From positions 1,426,001-1,490,000 of the forward strand of contig NZ_CP062005.1 in the NCBI RefSeq assembly GCF_014840935.1: DNA of 64,000 nt, in the 5' to 3' direction. Below are positions 23,341 to 31,222 of this stretch, one piece after another. Within the stretch, counting starts at the first letter, position 1, and every line of letters starts with the position of its first letter. The position numbers and the translations under genes were made by a program. The notes under the pieces are model-generated. The model did not search any database and was not told where the DNA came from. It worked only from the letters and a program-made list of their open reading frames with translations. Source of the stretch: Halomonas sp. YLGW01 (GTDB taxonomy: Bacteria; Pseudomonadota; Gammaproteobacteria; Pseudomonadales; Halomonadaceae).

Positions 23341-23372
23341 CTGTTAACCGAAGATTTATGATAGGTTAACAG
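23341..23372 (-). promoter_or_regulatory. BirA (biotin) operator upstream of bioA
   Basis: A perfect 9-bp inverted repeat CTGTTAACC-N14-GGTTAACAG. Arms and spacing match the known BirA box (TTGTTAACC-N14/15-GGTTAACAA). It ends 11 bp from the bioA start, overlapping the expected promoter. Confidence 0.88.
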
Positions 23373-23585
23373 CAGGTCGTCCCTATGACCATTCCTGGCC
23401 GCATATTGACTCCCCACTGGCAATAATAAGGAAGAAAATAAGAAAAAAATAAAGGAGAGACTTGCCTTCGGCATGCTACGTTGTCGTTCTAAAAGAAAAT
23501 GATTAAACTTGGCTCAAGTCAGATATCTTTGGCTTTACCAACTACCTGTCCCGTAGTGTCCACTAGCAGCATATAAGGAACGGCC
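23373..23585 (+). promoter_or_regulatory. AT-rich control region upstream of mvaT
   Basis: This stretch is far richer in A and T than its surroundings, with A-runs around 23430-23455. TTGTCG (23481-23486) and TAAACT (23504-23509), 17 bp apart, make a possible promoter. H-NS/MvaT proteins bind such AT-rich DNA, so autoregulation is plausible. Confidence 0.4.
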
Positions 23586-23963
23586 ATGTCCCTGCTCAAT
23601 GACTACATGCATAAAGAACAGATGCTCAAGCAGCTCACGGAAGAGCTCCATAAGATGGAAAACGACAACCGCCTGAAGTCCGAGCTGGAGTTCAAGGAAA
23701 AGCTCGAAGCGCTGATGAAAGAATATGGCAAGAGCGCAGCCGATGTGATCGAGTTGGTCGACCCCAAGGGCGCCGCGCGTCCGGCGGCAGCCAAGACGGA
23801 ATCATCCGGCGGTCGTCGCAAGCGCAAGCTGAAGATCTACAAGAACCCGAACACCGGCGAAGTCGTCGAGACTCGCGGCGGTAACCAGAAGACCCTCAAG
23901 GCCTGGAAAGACGAGTACGGTAACGATACCGTCGAATCCTGGCTGGTCCGCGTCGAAGAGTGA
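23586..23963 (+). CDS. mvaT: MvaT-family H-NS-like xenogeneic silencer
   Basis: MvaT proteins bind AT-rich DNA and silence acquired genes, as H-NS does in enterics. The 125-residue protein has an N-terminal coiled-coil oligomerisation region (about 1-60), a basic linker (GRRKRKLK) and the C-terminal DNA-binding domain with YKNPNTGEVVETRGGN and LKAWKDEYG, which is nearly the Pseudomonas MvaT sequence, including the R..GN AT-pincer. AAGGAA lies 5 nt before the ATG. It has its own terminator. Known targets of the family include fimbrial, capsule and acquired genes, so the lower-GC pilin region in this window could be a target. Confidence 0.92.
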   Translation: MSLLNDYMHKEQMLKQLTEELHKMENDNRLKSELEFKEKLEALMKEYGKSAADVIELVDPKGAARPAAAKTESSGGRRKRKLKIYKNPNTGEVVETRGGNQKTLKAWKDEYGNDTVESWLVRVEE

Positions 23964-23996
23964 TCTAGGCTCTGCGCCAGACTCGCGCGCCGATAT

Positions 23997-24023
23997 GCCC
24001 TCGACCTTGTCGGGGGCTTTTTT
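23997..24023 (+). terminator. Rho-independent terminator after mvaT
   Basis: The stem GCCCTCGAC/GTCGGGGGC (one T-G pair) with a CTT loop is followed by six T. Confidence 0.92.
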
Positions 24024-24387
24024 ATGTCGGCTCGTGTCGGGTTTGAATTCCTGGATCATTCCCTATTGTAAGACGATGCAGGACTTGTCTTTATTGCCAG
24101 CTGTCGCCAAATGGCAACAGTTGATGAAGGCGAAAGAAATAGTGCGTTCAATATGCTCTTCGGAAGACGGTGGGGCGGTTGGGTAGACGAGAATGATGCC
24201 CCTGCGCTATTTGCGTTAAGCCGGCTGGGCGGGAGCGGTAGTGAGATAAGAGCCAGATAAGCGCCAGAATAAGCGTCAGGATAAGACCCGGAGAAGATCA
24301 CGGGCACGAAAAAGCGATGACGGAGCCATGACGTTATCGCCATCGTCGATGACTCGTCATTCCGGAGCGAAGTGTGGAGATGCTTTT
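24024..24387. other. Gap between mvaT terminator and tus-like gene
   Basis: No gene is supported. The stretch separates two convergent genes and is moderately AT-rich. It holds a degenerate 11-12-bp tandem repeat (24243-24289). I looked for a Ter-like site (core GTTGTAA) near the tus-like gene and found none here. Confidence 0.5.
24243..24289. repeat. Degenerate 11-12-bp tandem repeat, four units
   Basis: Four consecutive units share an AGRATAAG core followed by a CC or YC end: GAGATAAGAGCC, AGATAAGCGCC, AGAATAAGCGTC, AGGATAAGACCC. Confidence 0.7.
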
Positions 24388-25293
24388 TTAGCGGTAGCGA
24401 TAAACCCGGAGGCTCGGCAGGAAGGGCGTCTCTTCCAGCCGTTCATCGCTGCGCTTGGCGCGGGTGCGCTTCTCCTGCGGTGTCGGCAAGGGCTCGTTAT
24501 GATTCGGCAGTCGACCGTCAGTGCTCGGGATGAACAGGGGAAGCGCGACGTTCATGGCCCGTCGTTCGCGTCCATCGGCCAAGGGCTCGGCGAAGAAGAG
24601 GTTGGCCCGCATTAGTGGCGCCTGCTTCTGCACCTGGGCCAGGGGTTCGCTATCGGGAATGCCGGCCAGGTGCTCAAGCTGAATGCGCACATGCGGCGCA
24701 TCGGCATCCAAAGCCAGCAGTTTCTGCTCGGCCTCGCGCACCGTCAGTCTCTTGATCGAGCGCCCGCTGGAGTACCAGGCCAGGCGGACGCGCGATAGGG
24801 GCGCGTTCGCCACCGGCAGGTGCCGCCAGCATTGCTTGAGATGCAATCGGGCGAGCCCCTGGCCGGTCAGGTGCGCATGCAGGGTCGGGTGGCGGAATGG
24901 CAGGACGGCCTTGATCTCGGGAATGAGGTCGGCGGCATGCTCGCGAATCCTGACCAGTACCGCAGAAAAGGCGTCCTTGGCAGCGTTGACCTCCCGGACG
25001 TGCTCGAGCAGGCGCTCGTCGGCGGCAATCAGGCCGATATAGCTACGCGTCGTGCGGCCATCCTGTCCATCCTGATACCAGAAATCGAGCAGCGCGCCCT
25101 TGAGCCAGTCGGCGTCGGGAGTGGGGTGATGCAGTGCCCAGGCATCGGTATGGCCGTCTCGGCATTGCTGGCGATAGCAGGCCACCAGGGCCTCGATGCG
25201 CTCGATGATGGTATCGAAGGCCGCCTCGAGTTCGGCCAGCAGCCGATACTGGCGCTGCTCGAGCCTGTCTGGCAGTTGTGGGCCGTCCGACAT
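24388..25293 (-). CDS. tus: Tus-like replication terminus site-binding protein
   Basis: Tus binds Ter sites and blocks replication forks from one direction. The 301-residue protein has the length of E. coli Tus (309). Its middle region, with WRHLPVANAPLSRVRLAW and SIKRLTVREAEQKLLAL, lines up with Tus segments around [26 protein letters not shown], and both proteins end in a P-L/R-L-x-x-Y motif. The overall identity is low. It lies 12 bp after yacG in the coaE-yacG unit, where enterics have zapD, to which it shows no similarity. The start has only a distant GGAG. The family assignment is by eye and fairly, not fully, sure. Confidence 0.75.
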   Translation of the reverse strand: MSDGPQLPDRLEQRQYRLLAELEAAFDTIIERIEALVACYRQQCRDGHTDAWALHHPTPDADWLKGALLDFWYQDGQDGRTTRSYIGLIAADERLLEHVREVNAAKDAFSAVLVRIREHAADLIPEIKAVLPFRHPTLHAHLTGQGLARLHLKQCWRHLPVANAPLSRVRLAWYSSGRSIKRLTVREAEQKLLALDADAPHVRIQLEHLAGIPDSEPLAQVQKQAPLMRANLFFAEPLADGRERRAMNVALPLFIPSTDGRLPNHNEPLPTPQEKRTRAKRSDERLEETPFLPSLRVYRYR

Positions 25294-25305
25294 GGCGATG
25301 AGACG

Positions 25306-25533
25306 CTACTCCTGGCCGCGCTCGGCGCGCATGATCATCTCGTCGATGTCGGTCTCATCCATGGCCGGCTCGCCGGCGATGCGGTGGGACTCATCCGCCC
25401 AGGCGCCCAGATCGAGCAGCTTGCAGCGCTTCGAGCAGAAGGGACGATGCAGGTTGGCATCAATCCAGGCCACCGTCTTGCGACACTGCGGGCAGGCGAC
25501 TTCCAGGGGGCGAGACGTCTGTTCTTGAGTCAT
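25306..25533 (-). CDS. yacG: DNA gyrase inhibitor YacG (zinc-binding)
   Basis: YacG is a small zinc protein that binds GyrB and inhibits gyrase in E. coli. The 75-residue protein has the four zinc cysteines in CPQCRK and FCSKRCK and the family signature LLDLGAWADESHRIAGE. The ATG at 25533 was chosen because an in-frame start 54 nt upstream adds unrelated residues. It lies between coaE and the tus-like gene on the same strand. Confidence 0.93.
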   Translation of the reverse strand: MTQEQTSRPLEVACPQCRKTVAWIDANLHRPFCSKRCKLLDLGAWADESHRIAGEPAMDETDIDEMIMRAERGQE

Positions 25534-25628
25534 GTGAATCCACGGCTGATCTATGTTGGCGTCAGGATGCCCAAACAGTGCGGTCAAGGCAATCCTGATG
25601 ACGCCTCACAAGGGCGAGGCCGCGCGCC

Positions 25629-26240
25629 TCAGGAGGTGCTGGCGAGGCCGCGATAGAATTGGTCGAGACGGGCTACCCGGCGGACGAGGGCGTCCGCATT
25701 GCCGCTGTTGTCGATGACATCGTCGGCCCTGGCCAGGCGTTCCTCGCGGGGCATCTGGGCGGCGACGATGGCCCTGGCCTGCGCCTCGTCACCGCCGTCC
25801 CGATCGACGGTGCGTTGGATCTGTAGCGTCTGCGGCAGGTCGATGACCAGGCGGCGATCGACCAGCCGATGTTGATCGGATTCGAACAGGAGCGGGGAAA
25901 CCAGCAGGTGATAGGGCGAGTCGGTCGCCGCCATGCGTGAAAGATGCTCGACGATGCGTTCCCGGATGCGCGGGTGGGTGACCGACTCCAGCCAGTGCCG
26001 CTCGCACTCATCGGCAAAGACGATTCCGCGCAAGGCGCGACGATCGAGACGGCCGTCGGCCGTCAATACGCCATCGCCGAAGTGCGCCACGATATCATCA
26101 AGGGCGGGCTCGCCCGGCGCCACGATCTCCCGGGCGACGTCATCGGCATCGATCCAGTCGATACCGTGGGCGGCGAAGGCACGGGCGACGGTGGACTTGC
26201 CTGAGCCGATGCCACCCGTCACGCCGATGGTCAGGCTCAT
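25629..26240 (-). CDS. coaE: Dephospho-CoA kinase
   Basis: CoaE phosphorylates dephospho-CoA in the last step of coenzyme A synthesis. The 203-residue protein begins IGVTGGIGSGKSTVA (P-loop at about 8-16) and has IDADDVAREIVAPG and SPLLFES, typical of the family. Its ATG overlaps the pilD stop (ATGA), so the two are coupled, as in Pseudomonas and other pilus-bearing gammaproteobacteria. Confidence 0.97.
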   Translation of the reverse strand: MSLTIGVTGGIGSGKSTVARAFAAHGIDWIDADDVAREIVAPGEPALDDIVAHFGDGVLTADGRLDRRALRGIVFADECERHWLESVTHPRIRERIVEHLSRMAATDSPYHLLVSPLLFESDQHRLVDRRLVIDLPQTLQIQRTVDRDGGDEAQARAIVAAQMPREERLARADDVIDNSGNADALVRRVARLDQFYRGLASTS

Positions 26241-27100
26241 GACACCAGGCCAAGGTAGGCAGCCTGCAAGGGCGCGCCGGCCAGCAGGGCGATCCAGCCC
26301 GCCATGGCCAGGAAGGGGCCGAAGGGCATGGGGGCGCCGCGCAGGCGCGGTATGGCGAGCTGAATAAGGATGCCCACCACGGCGCCCACACCGGCCGACA
26401 GGATCAGTACCATGGGCAGAGCTTGCCAGCCGAGCCATGCGCCAAGCGCGGCCAGCAGCTTGAAGTCGCCGTAGCCCATGCCTTCCTTGCCGGTGACGAG
26501 CTTGAACAGCCAGTAGAAGCCCCACAGCGAGAGATAGCCGGCCATGGCGCCGATCACCCCCGAGGTCAGCATCAATGGCTGGAAGAGCAGTTGATAGCCA
26601 AGCCCGACCCACAGCAGGGGCAGGGTGATGATGTCCGGCAGCAACTGAGTACGAAAGTCGATGGCCGCCAGGGCCAAGAGCGTCAGGCAGGCGCCTGTCA
26701 GGAAAAGGCTCTCGAGGCTTGCGCCATGAATGGCGAAGACCGCCACCACCAGCGCCATGCCGGCGAGCTCGATCAGCGGGTATTGCAGGCTGATGTGCTT
26801 GCCGCAGCCCGCACACTTGCCGCGCCGCTTCAGATAGCCGAGCAGTGGAACGTTATCGTGCCAGGCGATGGAGGCCCGACAGGCCGGGCACTGGGACGCG
26901 GGCGTGATCAGGTTGAAGGTCGCCGTAGATTCCTCGTCCTGCTCATCTTCAAGCTCCAGGGCCTCGCGAGCCTCGGCTCGCCAGCCCTGCATCAGCATGA
27001 CCGGCAGGCGAGTCACCACCACGTTCAGGAAACTGCCCAGGCAAAGGCCGAGCACGATGACCAGTGGCCAGAAGAGGGAAGGCGGAAGATCGGCGAACAA
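26237..27100 (-). CDS. pilD: Type IV prepilin peptidase and N-methyltransferase PilD
   Basis: PilD, in the inner membrane, cuts the leader from prepilins and pseudopilins and methylates the new N-terminus. The 287-residue protein has the zinc-type cysteine tetrad Cys71, Cys74, Cys96, Cys99 in the cytosolic loop, the two catalytic aspartates Asp148 (AAIDFRT) and Asp212 (GMGYGDFK), and about eight hydrophobic segments. It follows pilC on the same strand and is coupled to coaE. Its substrate, the PilA prepilin, is encoded nearby at 30661. Confidence 0.97.
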   Translation of the reverse strand: MFADLPPSLFWPLVIVLGLCLGSFLNVVVTRLPVMLMQGWRAEAREALELEDEQDEESTATFNLITPASQCPACRASIAWHDNVPLLGYLKRRGKCAGCGKHISLQYPLIELAGMALVVAVFAIHGASLESLFLTGACLTLLALAAIDFRTQLLPDIITLPLLWVGLGYQLLFQPLMLTSGVIGAMAGYLSLWGFYWLFKLVTGKEGMGYGDFKLLAALGAWLGWQALPMVLILSAGVGAVVGILIQLAIPRLRGAPMPFGPFLAMAGWIALLAGAPLQAAYLGLVS

Positions 27101-27200
27101 GGAAAGGCTCCTAGTAGTGTTAATGATATCTGGTGGTCGGCGGTGCGGAAGCGAAGTCTATGCGGCCTGGCCGCCCTTGCCGGGCGGTCAGTGTAGTAGG

Positions 27201-28430
27201 TCAAAGAACGCTACCGAGCTCGAAGATCGGCAGGTACATGGAGACCACCAGGCCGCCCACCAGTACCCCAAGAAAAACGATGATAAAGGGTTCCAGTAGC
27301 GACGTCAGGGCATCGACCTTGTTATCGACTTCCTCTTCGTAGTAGGCGGCCACCCGGTTGAGCATGGCATCCAGGGAGCCCGCCTCCTCGCCGATGCCCA
27401 CCATCTGCACGGCCAGAGCCGGAAACTGTTCAGTGAGGCGCATGGCGAAGTGCAGCTGCTGGCCGGTCGAGACGTCATCACGGACCTGCTGGATGGCGCG
27501 TTCATAGACCTTGTTGCCCGAGGCGCCGGCAGCGGTATTGAGTGCCTCGACCAGCGGCACCCCGGCGCCGAAGGTAGTGGCAAGCGTGCTCGAGTAGCGC
27601 GACACCGAGGACTTGTCGAGGATGTCGCCGATCACCGGGATGCGCAGCGCGAGGGCATGCATGCGATAGGCGAAGGGTTCTGAGCGTCTCATGCCCTGGC
27701 GGATCAGCATGATGGTGCCCACCAGCAGGATGATACCCCACCACCAGTACTGCTGGGCGAATTCGGACATGGCGATGGTCATGCGGGTAGGCGCAGGGAG
27801 CTCGGCACCGAAGCCATTGAAGAGGCTTTCGAACTGAGGCACCACCTTGATCAGCAGCAGGGCGGTGACGCCGATGCCGACCCCTATCACGGCCACCGGG
27901 TAGTAGAGCGCCTTCTTGACCCGGCCCTTGAGGGTCTCGATCTTTTCTTTGTAGGCGGCCACCTTCTCCAGCATATGATCCAGCGCCCCGGACTGTTCGC
28001 CGGCCTCGATCAGGTTGCAGAAGAGCTGGTCGAAGTGCTTTGGGTGCTTGCGCAGCGCTTCCGAGAAACTCGAGCCGGCCGCGACATCGTCCATCAGCTC
28101 CTGTACCAGGGCGCGCATGACCGGCTTCTTGAGGGTCTCGGCGACTACCTCGAACCCCTGCAACATGGGCACGCCAGCCTTGATCATGGTCGCCAGCTGG
28201 CGGGCGAAGATCATGATGTCCCGGGGCTTGATTGTGCCCATGCCGCCACCGAGGCCGCTCTTGCGGCGGATATTCTTGACCATGATGCGCTGGCCATTGA
28301 GGACGCGCTCGACTTCCGCCTTCTCGGTGGCGATGAGCTCGCCACTGACGCGGCGTCCCCCCGGGCCCTTGCCGGTCCATTTCCACTGGTACAGCTTGGA
28401 CTTGACAGCTGACTTGGGCTTGCGTGCCAT
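27201..28430 (-). CDS. pilC: Type IV pilus inner-membrane platform protein PilC
   Basis: PilC is the polytopic platform that couples PilB ATP hydrolysis to pilin insertion. The 409-residue protein has two GspF-type cytoplasmic domains (about 72-195 and 275-398) separated by membrane segments, with the conserved FARQLATMIKAGVPM and YSSTLATTFGAGVPLVEAL blocks. It starts MARKPKSAV and lies 73 bp after pilB. Length and order (pilB-pilC-pilD) are standard. Confidence 0.96.
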   Translation of the reverse strand: MARKPKSAVKSKLYQWKWTGKGPGGRRVSGELIATEKAEVERVLNGQRIMVKNIRRKSGLGGGMGTIKPRDIMIFARQLATMIKAGVPMLQGFEVVAETLKKPVMRALVQELMDDVAAGSSFSEALRKHPKHFDQLFCNLIEAGEQSGALDHMLEKVAAYKEKIETLKGRVKKALYYPVAVIGVGIGVTALLLIKVVPQFESLFNGFGAELPAPTRMTIAMSEFAQQYWWWGIILLVGTIMLIRQGMRRSEPFAYRMHALALRIPVIGDILDKSSVSRYSSTLATTFGAGVPLVEALNTAAGASGNKVYERAIQQVRDDVSTGQQLHFAMRLTEQFPALAVQMVGIGEEAGSLDAMLNRVAAYYEEEVDNKVDALTSLLEPFIIVFLGVLVGGLVVSMYLPIFELGSVL

Positions 28431-28503
28431 GGGCGACTCCCTGAGCGCATGTGATCCACGTTCGCTTCTGCGGGCCTCTCGTGGCCTGAGGCGTAACGCG
28501 CCT

Positions 28504-30273
28504 TCAATCCTTGGTGATACGGTTGATCTCTTCCAGGCTGGTCAGGCCCTGCATGACCTTGTAGAGACCGCTGCGGCGCAGGTCGGGGTGGCCCTCGAGG
28601 CGGGCCTGTTCATGTAGCTCCATGGCATTGCCGTTGCGCATGATCAGCTGGCCGATGGCCTCACTGATGGGTACCACTTCGTAGATGCCGACCCGGCCCT
28701 TGTAACCGAGGGTACACTGCCTGCAGCCGACCGGATGGTAGAGGGTGGCCGCGCGGATTTCATGCTCCTCGAAGCCCTCCTGTCGCAGGGCTTCCTCGGG
28801 GATATCGGTCGGCGCCTTGCAGTGCGGGCAGAGCTTGCGCGCCAGGCGCTGCGCAATGATCAACGAGATGGAACTGGCAATATTGAAGGCCGGAATGCCC
28901 ATATTGGACAGGCGGGTCAGGGTCTCGGCGGCAGAGTTGGTATGCACAGTGGACATTACCAGGTGGCCGGTCTGGGACGCCTTGACGGCGATCTCCGCGG
29001 TTTCCAGGTCACGGATCTCGCCGACCATCACCACGTCCGGGTCCTGGCGAAGGAAGGCGCGCAGGGCGCTGGCAAAGGTCAGGCCGATCTTTGGCAACAC
29101 GTTGACCTGATTGACCCCGGGTACCTTGATCTCGACCGGATCCTCGGCGGTGGAGATATTGCGCTCGCCGGTATTGATGATATTGATCCCGGTATAGAGC
29201 GAGACGGTCTTGCCGCTGCCGGTGGGGCCCGTGACCAGGATCATGCCCTGGGGCTCGGATAGCGCCTTCTCGTACATCTCCCGCTGCGCCGGGGTGAAGC
29301 CCAAAGCGTCGATGCCCATCTGCGCGGAGCTGGGGTCGAGGATACGCAGCACCAGTTTCTCGCCAAATACCGTCGGCAGGGAGCTGACGCGGAAGTCGAT
29401 GGAGCGCTGCTTAGATAACTTCAGCTTGATGGCGCCATCCTGAGGCAGGCGACGCTCGGAGATATCCAAGCGTGACATCACCTTAAGACGCGCGGCAATA
29501 CGGGTGCGCATGCCGAAGGGCGGCCGGGCCGCCTCGACGAGGATGCCATCGATGCGCAGGCGAATGCGATAGCTGGTCTCGTAGGGCTCGAAGTGAATGT
29601 CCGAGGCGCCGCGGCGGATGGCGTCGATCAACACCTTGTTGACGAACTTGACGACCGGCGCATCGTCGCTGCCCGCGGTGATCGCCTTGTCGTCGTCGGT
29701 GTTCTCTTCTTCGTATTCCAATCCCTCGAGGGCATCGTCGGCATCGTCAAGATCACCGAAGAGTTCGGCATTTTCATGATGGCTGAGGTAATTCTCGAGG
29801 ACCGGTCCCAGCTGGTCCACCGGCGCCAACACGCCTTCAACCGTCAGGTTGGTGGCAAATTGCAGTTCATCGAGCTGCGCCAGTATCGAGGGGTAGGGCA
29901 CGGCGACCGTCAAATGATGCCCACTGCGTGCGAGCGGCATGACGGTGAGCTTGCGCAGAATCTTCTCCGGCATCTCGTTGGCGGGAGGAAGGCTCGCCAG
30001 CCGCAGGCCATCGAGGTCGATCAGCGGCAGGCCATACTCCCAGGCCGCCGAGAGCGCTGCGTGTCGCGCTGGCACCAAGCCGTTCTCGACCACATGGCGC
30101 ATCACCGAGACGTCTTCTTCTTCCGCCTCTTTCACGGCGCGAAGTGCCGCCGCCTCGGTCAGGAGGCCATCCGATACCAGGCGAAGAGGAAAGCCGCGCA
30201 GCGCCGATGAGGCAGGCGTTCCGTAGGCTGGGGTTCCCGGGTAGGCCAGTGTCGGCGACTGTGTATCCTCCAT
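28504..30273 (-). CDS. pilB: Type IV pilus assembly ATPase PilB
   Basis: PilB is the hexameric extension motor of the pilus. The 589-residue protein has an N-terminal MshEN/GspE-N-type region (about 30-170), a linker rich in Asp/Glu, the ATPase core with Walker A GPTGSGKT (349-356), an Asp box, and a C-terminal zinc tetracysteine (CPHC and CRQC). The ATG at 30273 has AAGGAG 5 nt upstream; an in-frame GTG two codons earlier overlaps that site and is unlikely. The MshEN-type region binds c-di-GMP in some homologues, but I did not confirm the key residues. Confidence 0.96.
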   Translation of the reverse strand: MEDTQSPTLAYPGTPAYGTPASSALRGFPLRLVSDGLLTEAAALRAVKEAEEEDVSVMRHVVENGLVPARHAALSAAWEYGLPLIDLDGLRLASLPPANEMPEKILRKLTVMPLARSGHHLTVAVPYPSILAQLDELQFATNLTVEGVLAPVDQLGPVLENYLSHHENAELFGDLDDADDALEGLEYEEENTDDDKAITAGSDDAPVVKFVNKVLIDAIRRGASDIHFEPYETSYRIRLRIDGILVEAARPPFGMRTRIAARLKVMSRLDISERRLPQDGAIKLKLSKQRSIDFRVSSLPTVFGEKLVLRILDPSSAQMGIDALGFTPAQREMYEKALSEPQGMILVTGPTGSGKTVSLYTGINIINTGERNISTAEDPVEIKVPGVNQVNVLPKIGLTFASALRAFLRQDPDVVMVGEIRDLETAEIAVKASQTGHLVMSTVHTNSAAETLTRLSNMGIPAFNIASSISLIIAQRLARKLCPHCKAPTDIPEEALRQEGFEEHEIRAATLYHPVGCRQCTLGYKGRVGIYEVVPISEAIGQLIMRNGNAMELHEQARLEGHPDLRRSGLYKVMQGLTSLEEINRITKD

Positions 30274-30660
30274 GTGCACTCCTTATGATCACGACGCGGC
30301 AGGAGACGGCAACCTGAGCACGCCTACTCATTCTAGCTCACTAGATGCGGTTAAGGCACGAGCATGAGGTAACCCCGGCTTCGTGACCTGTATCATGGTA
30401 TGAGTCAGTAGTGTCAAATCATCGCTGATGTCGTCCACAGATGGTCTTGTCGCTGCTAACCGGCTGTACTAGGGTGGGTGCTGTCATGCATCAAAGTTTA
30501 AATCGTTGATTCTAACAAGGCTTAGTGCTTGCAGAACAGGCAACACCAAGCTACTTATATGATACATGCAATGGACTTAGGGAAGGCATCAGCCGACGAC
30601 CCGACCAGGCATGAAGCAGCACACACGTCCAAGATGGGCGTTCATTCGAGGGGACGAGAC
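30274..30660. promoter_or_regulatory. Divergent pilB/pilA control region
   Basis: This 387-bp gap has no convincing gene. It is richer in A and T than the neighbouring pil genes. It holds a sigma-54-like element at 30517-30534 directed at pilA and must also hold the pilB promoter. The only long frame, an upstream extension of pilA, has no ribosome-binding site. Confidence 0.5.
30517..30534 (+). promoter_or_regulatory. Sigma-54 (RpoN) -24/-12 promoter of pilA
   Basis: AAGGCTTAGTGCTTGCAG has GG and GC ten bases apart and the TTGCA -12 element, as in the TGGCAC-N5-TTGCA consensus. Transcription would start about 115 nt before the pilA ATG. RpoN with PilS/PilR controls pilA in Pseudomonas; pilSR are not in this window. 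Confidence 0.65.
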
Positions 30661-31053
<393 letters not shown>

Positions 31054-31116
31054 GAGTGGTTTCAGAATTTTGATGTAATAAAAATTTTGACCAGAACCGC
31101 ATAGTGCTATTCAGTC

Positions 31117-31145
31117 AGCGGCCGGCAGAGATGTCGGTCGCTTTT
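31117..31145 (+). terminator. Terminator after pilA
   Basis: AGCGGCCGGC pairs with GTCGGTCGCT (two G-T pairs), loop AGAGAT, followed by a short T-tract. Partial read-through into the ligase gene is likely. Confidence 0.8.
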
Positions 31146-31222
31146 GTATATGGGTTGATACATTTTTTGGGTTGAAAGCCTGTAGGTCCTGTTTGTGAGT
31201 TAGGCTGCTTAGGATGCTCAAA

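Noticed and set aside
30529-30660. Upstream extension of the pilA frame
   Set aside because: It would give a leader of over 60 residues, while a start with a ribosome-binding site and an 18-residue leader lies at 30661.
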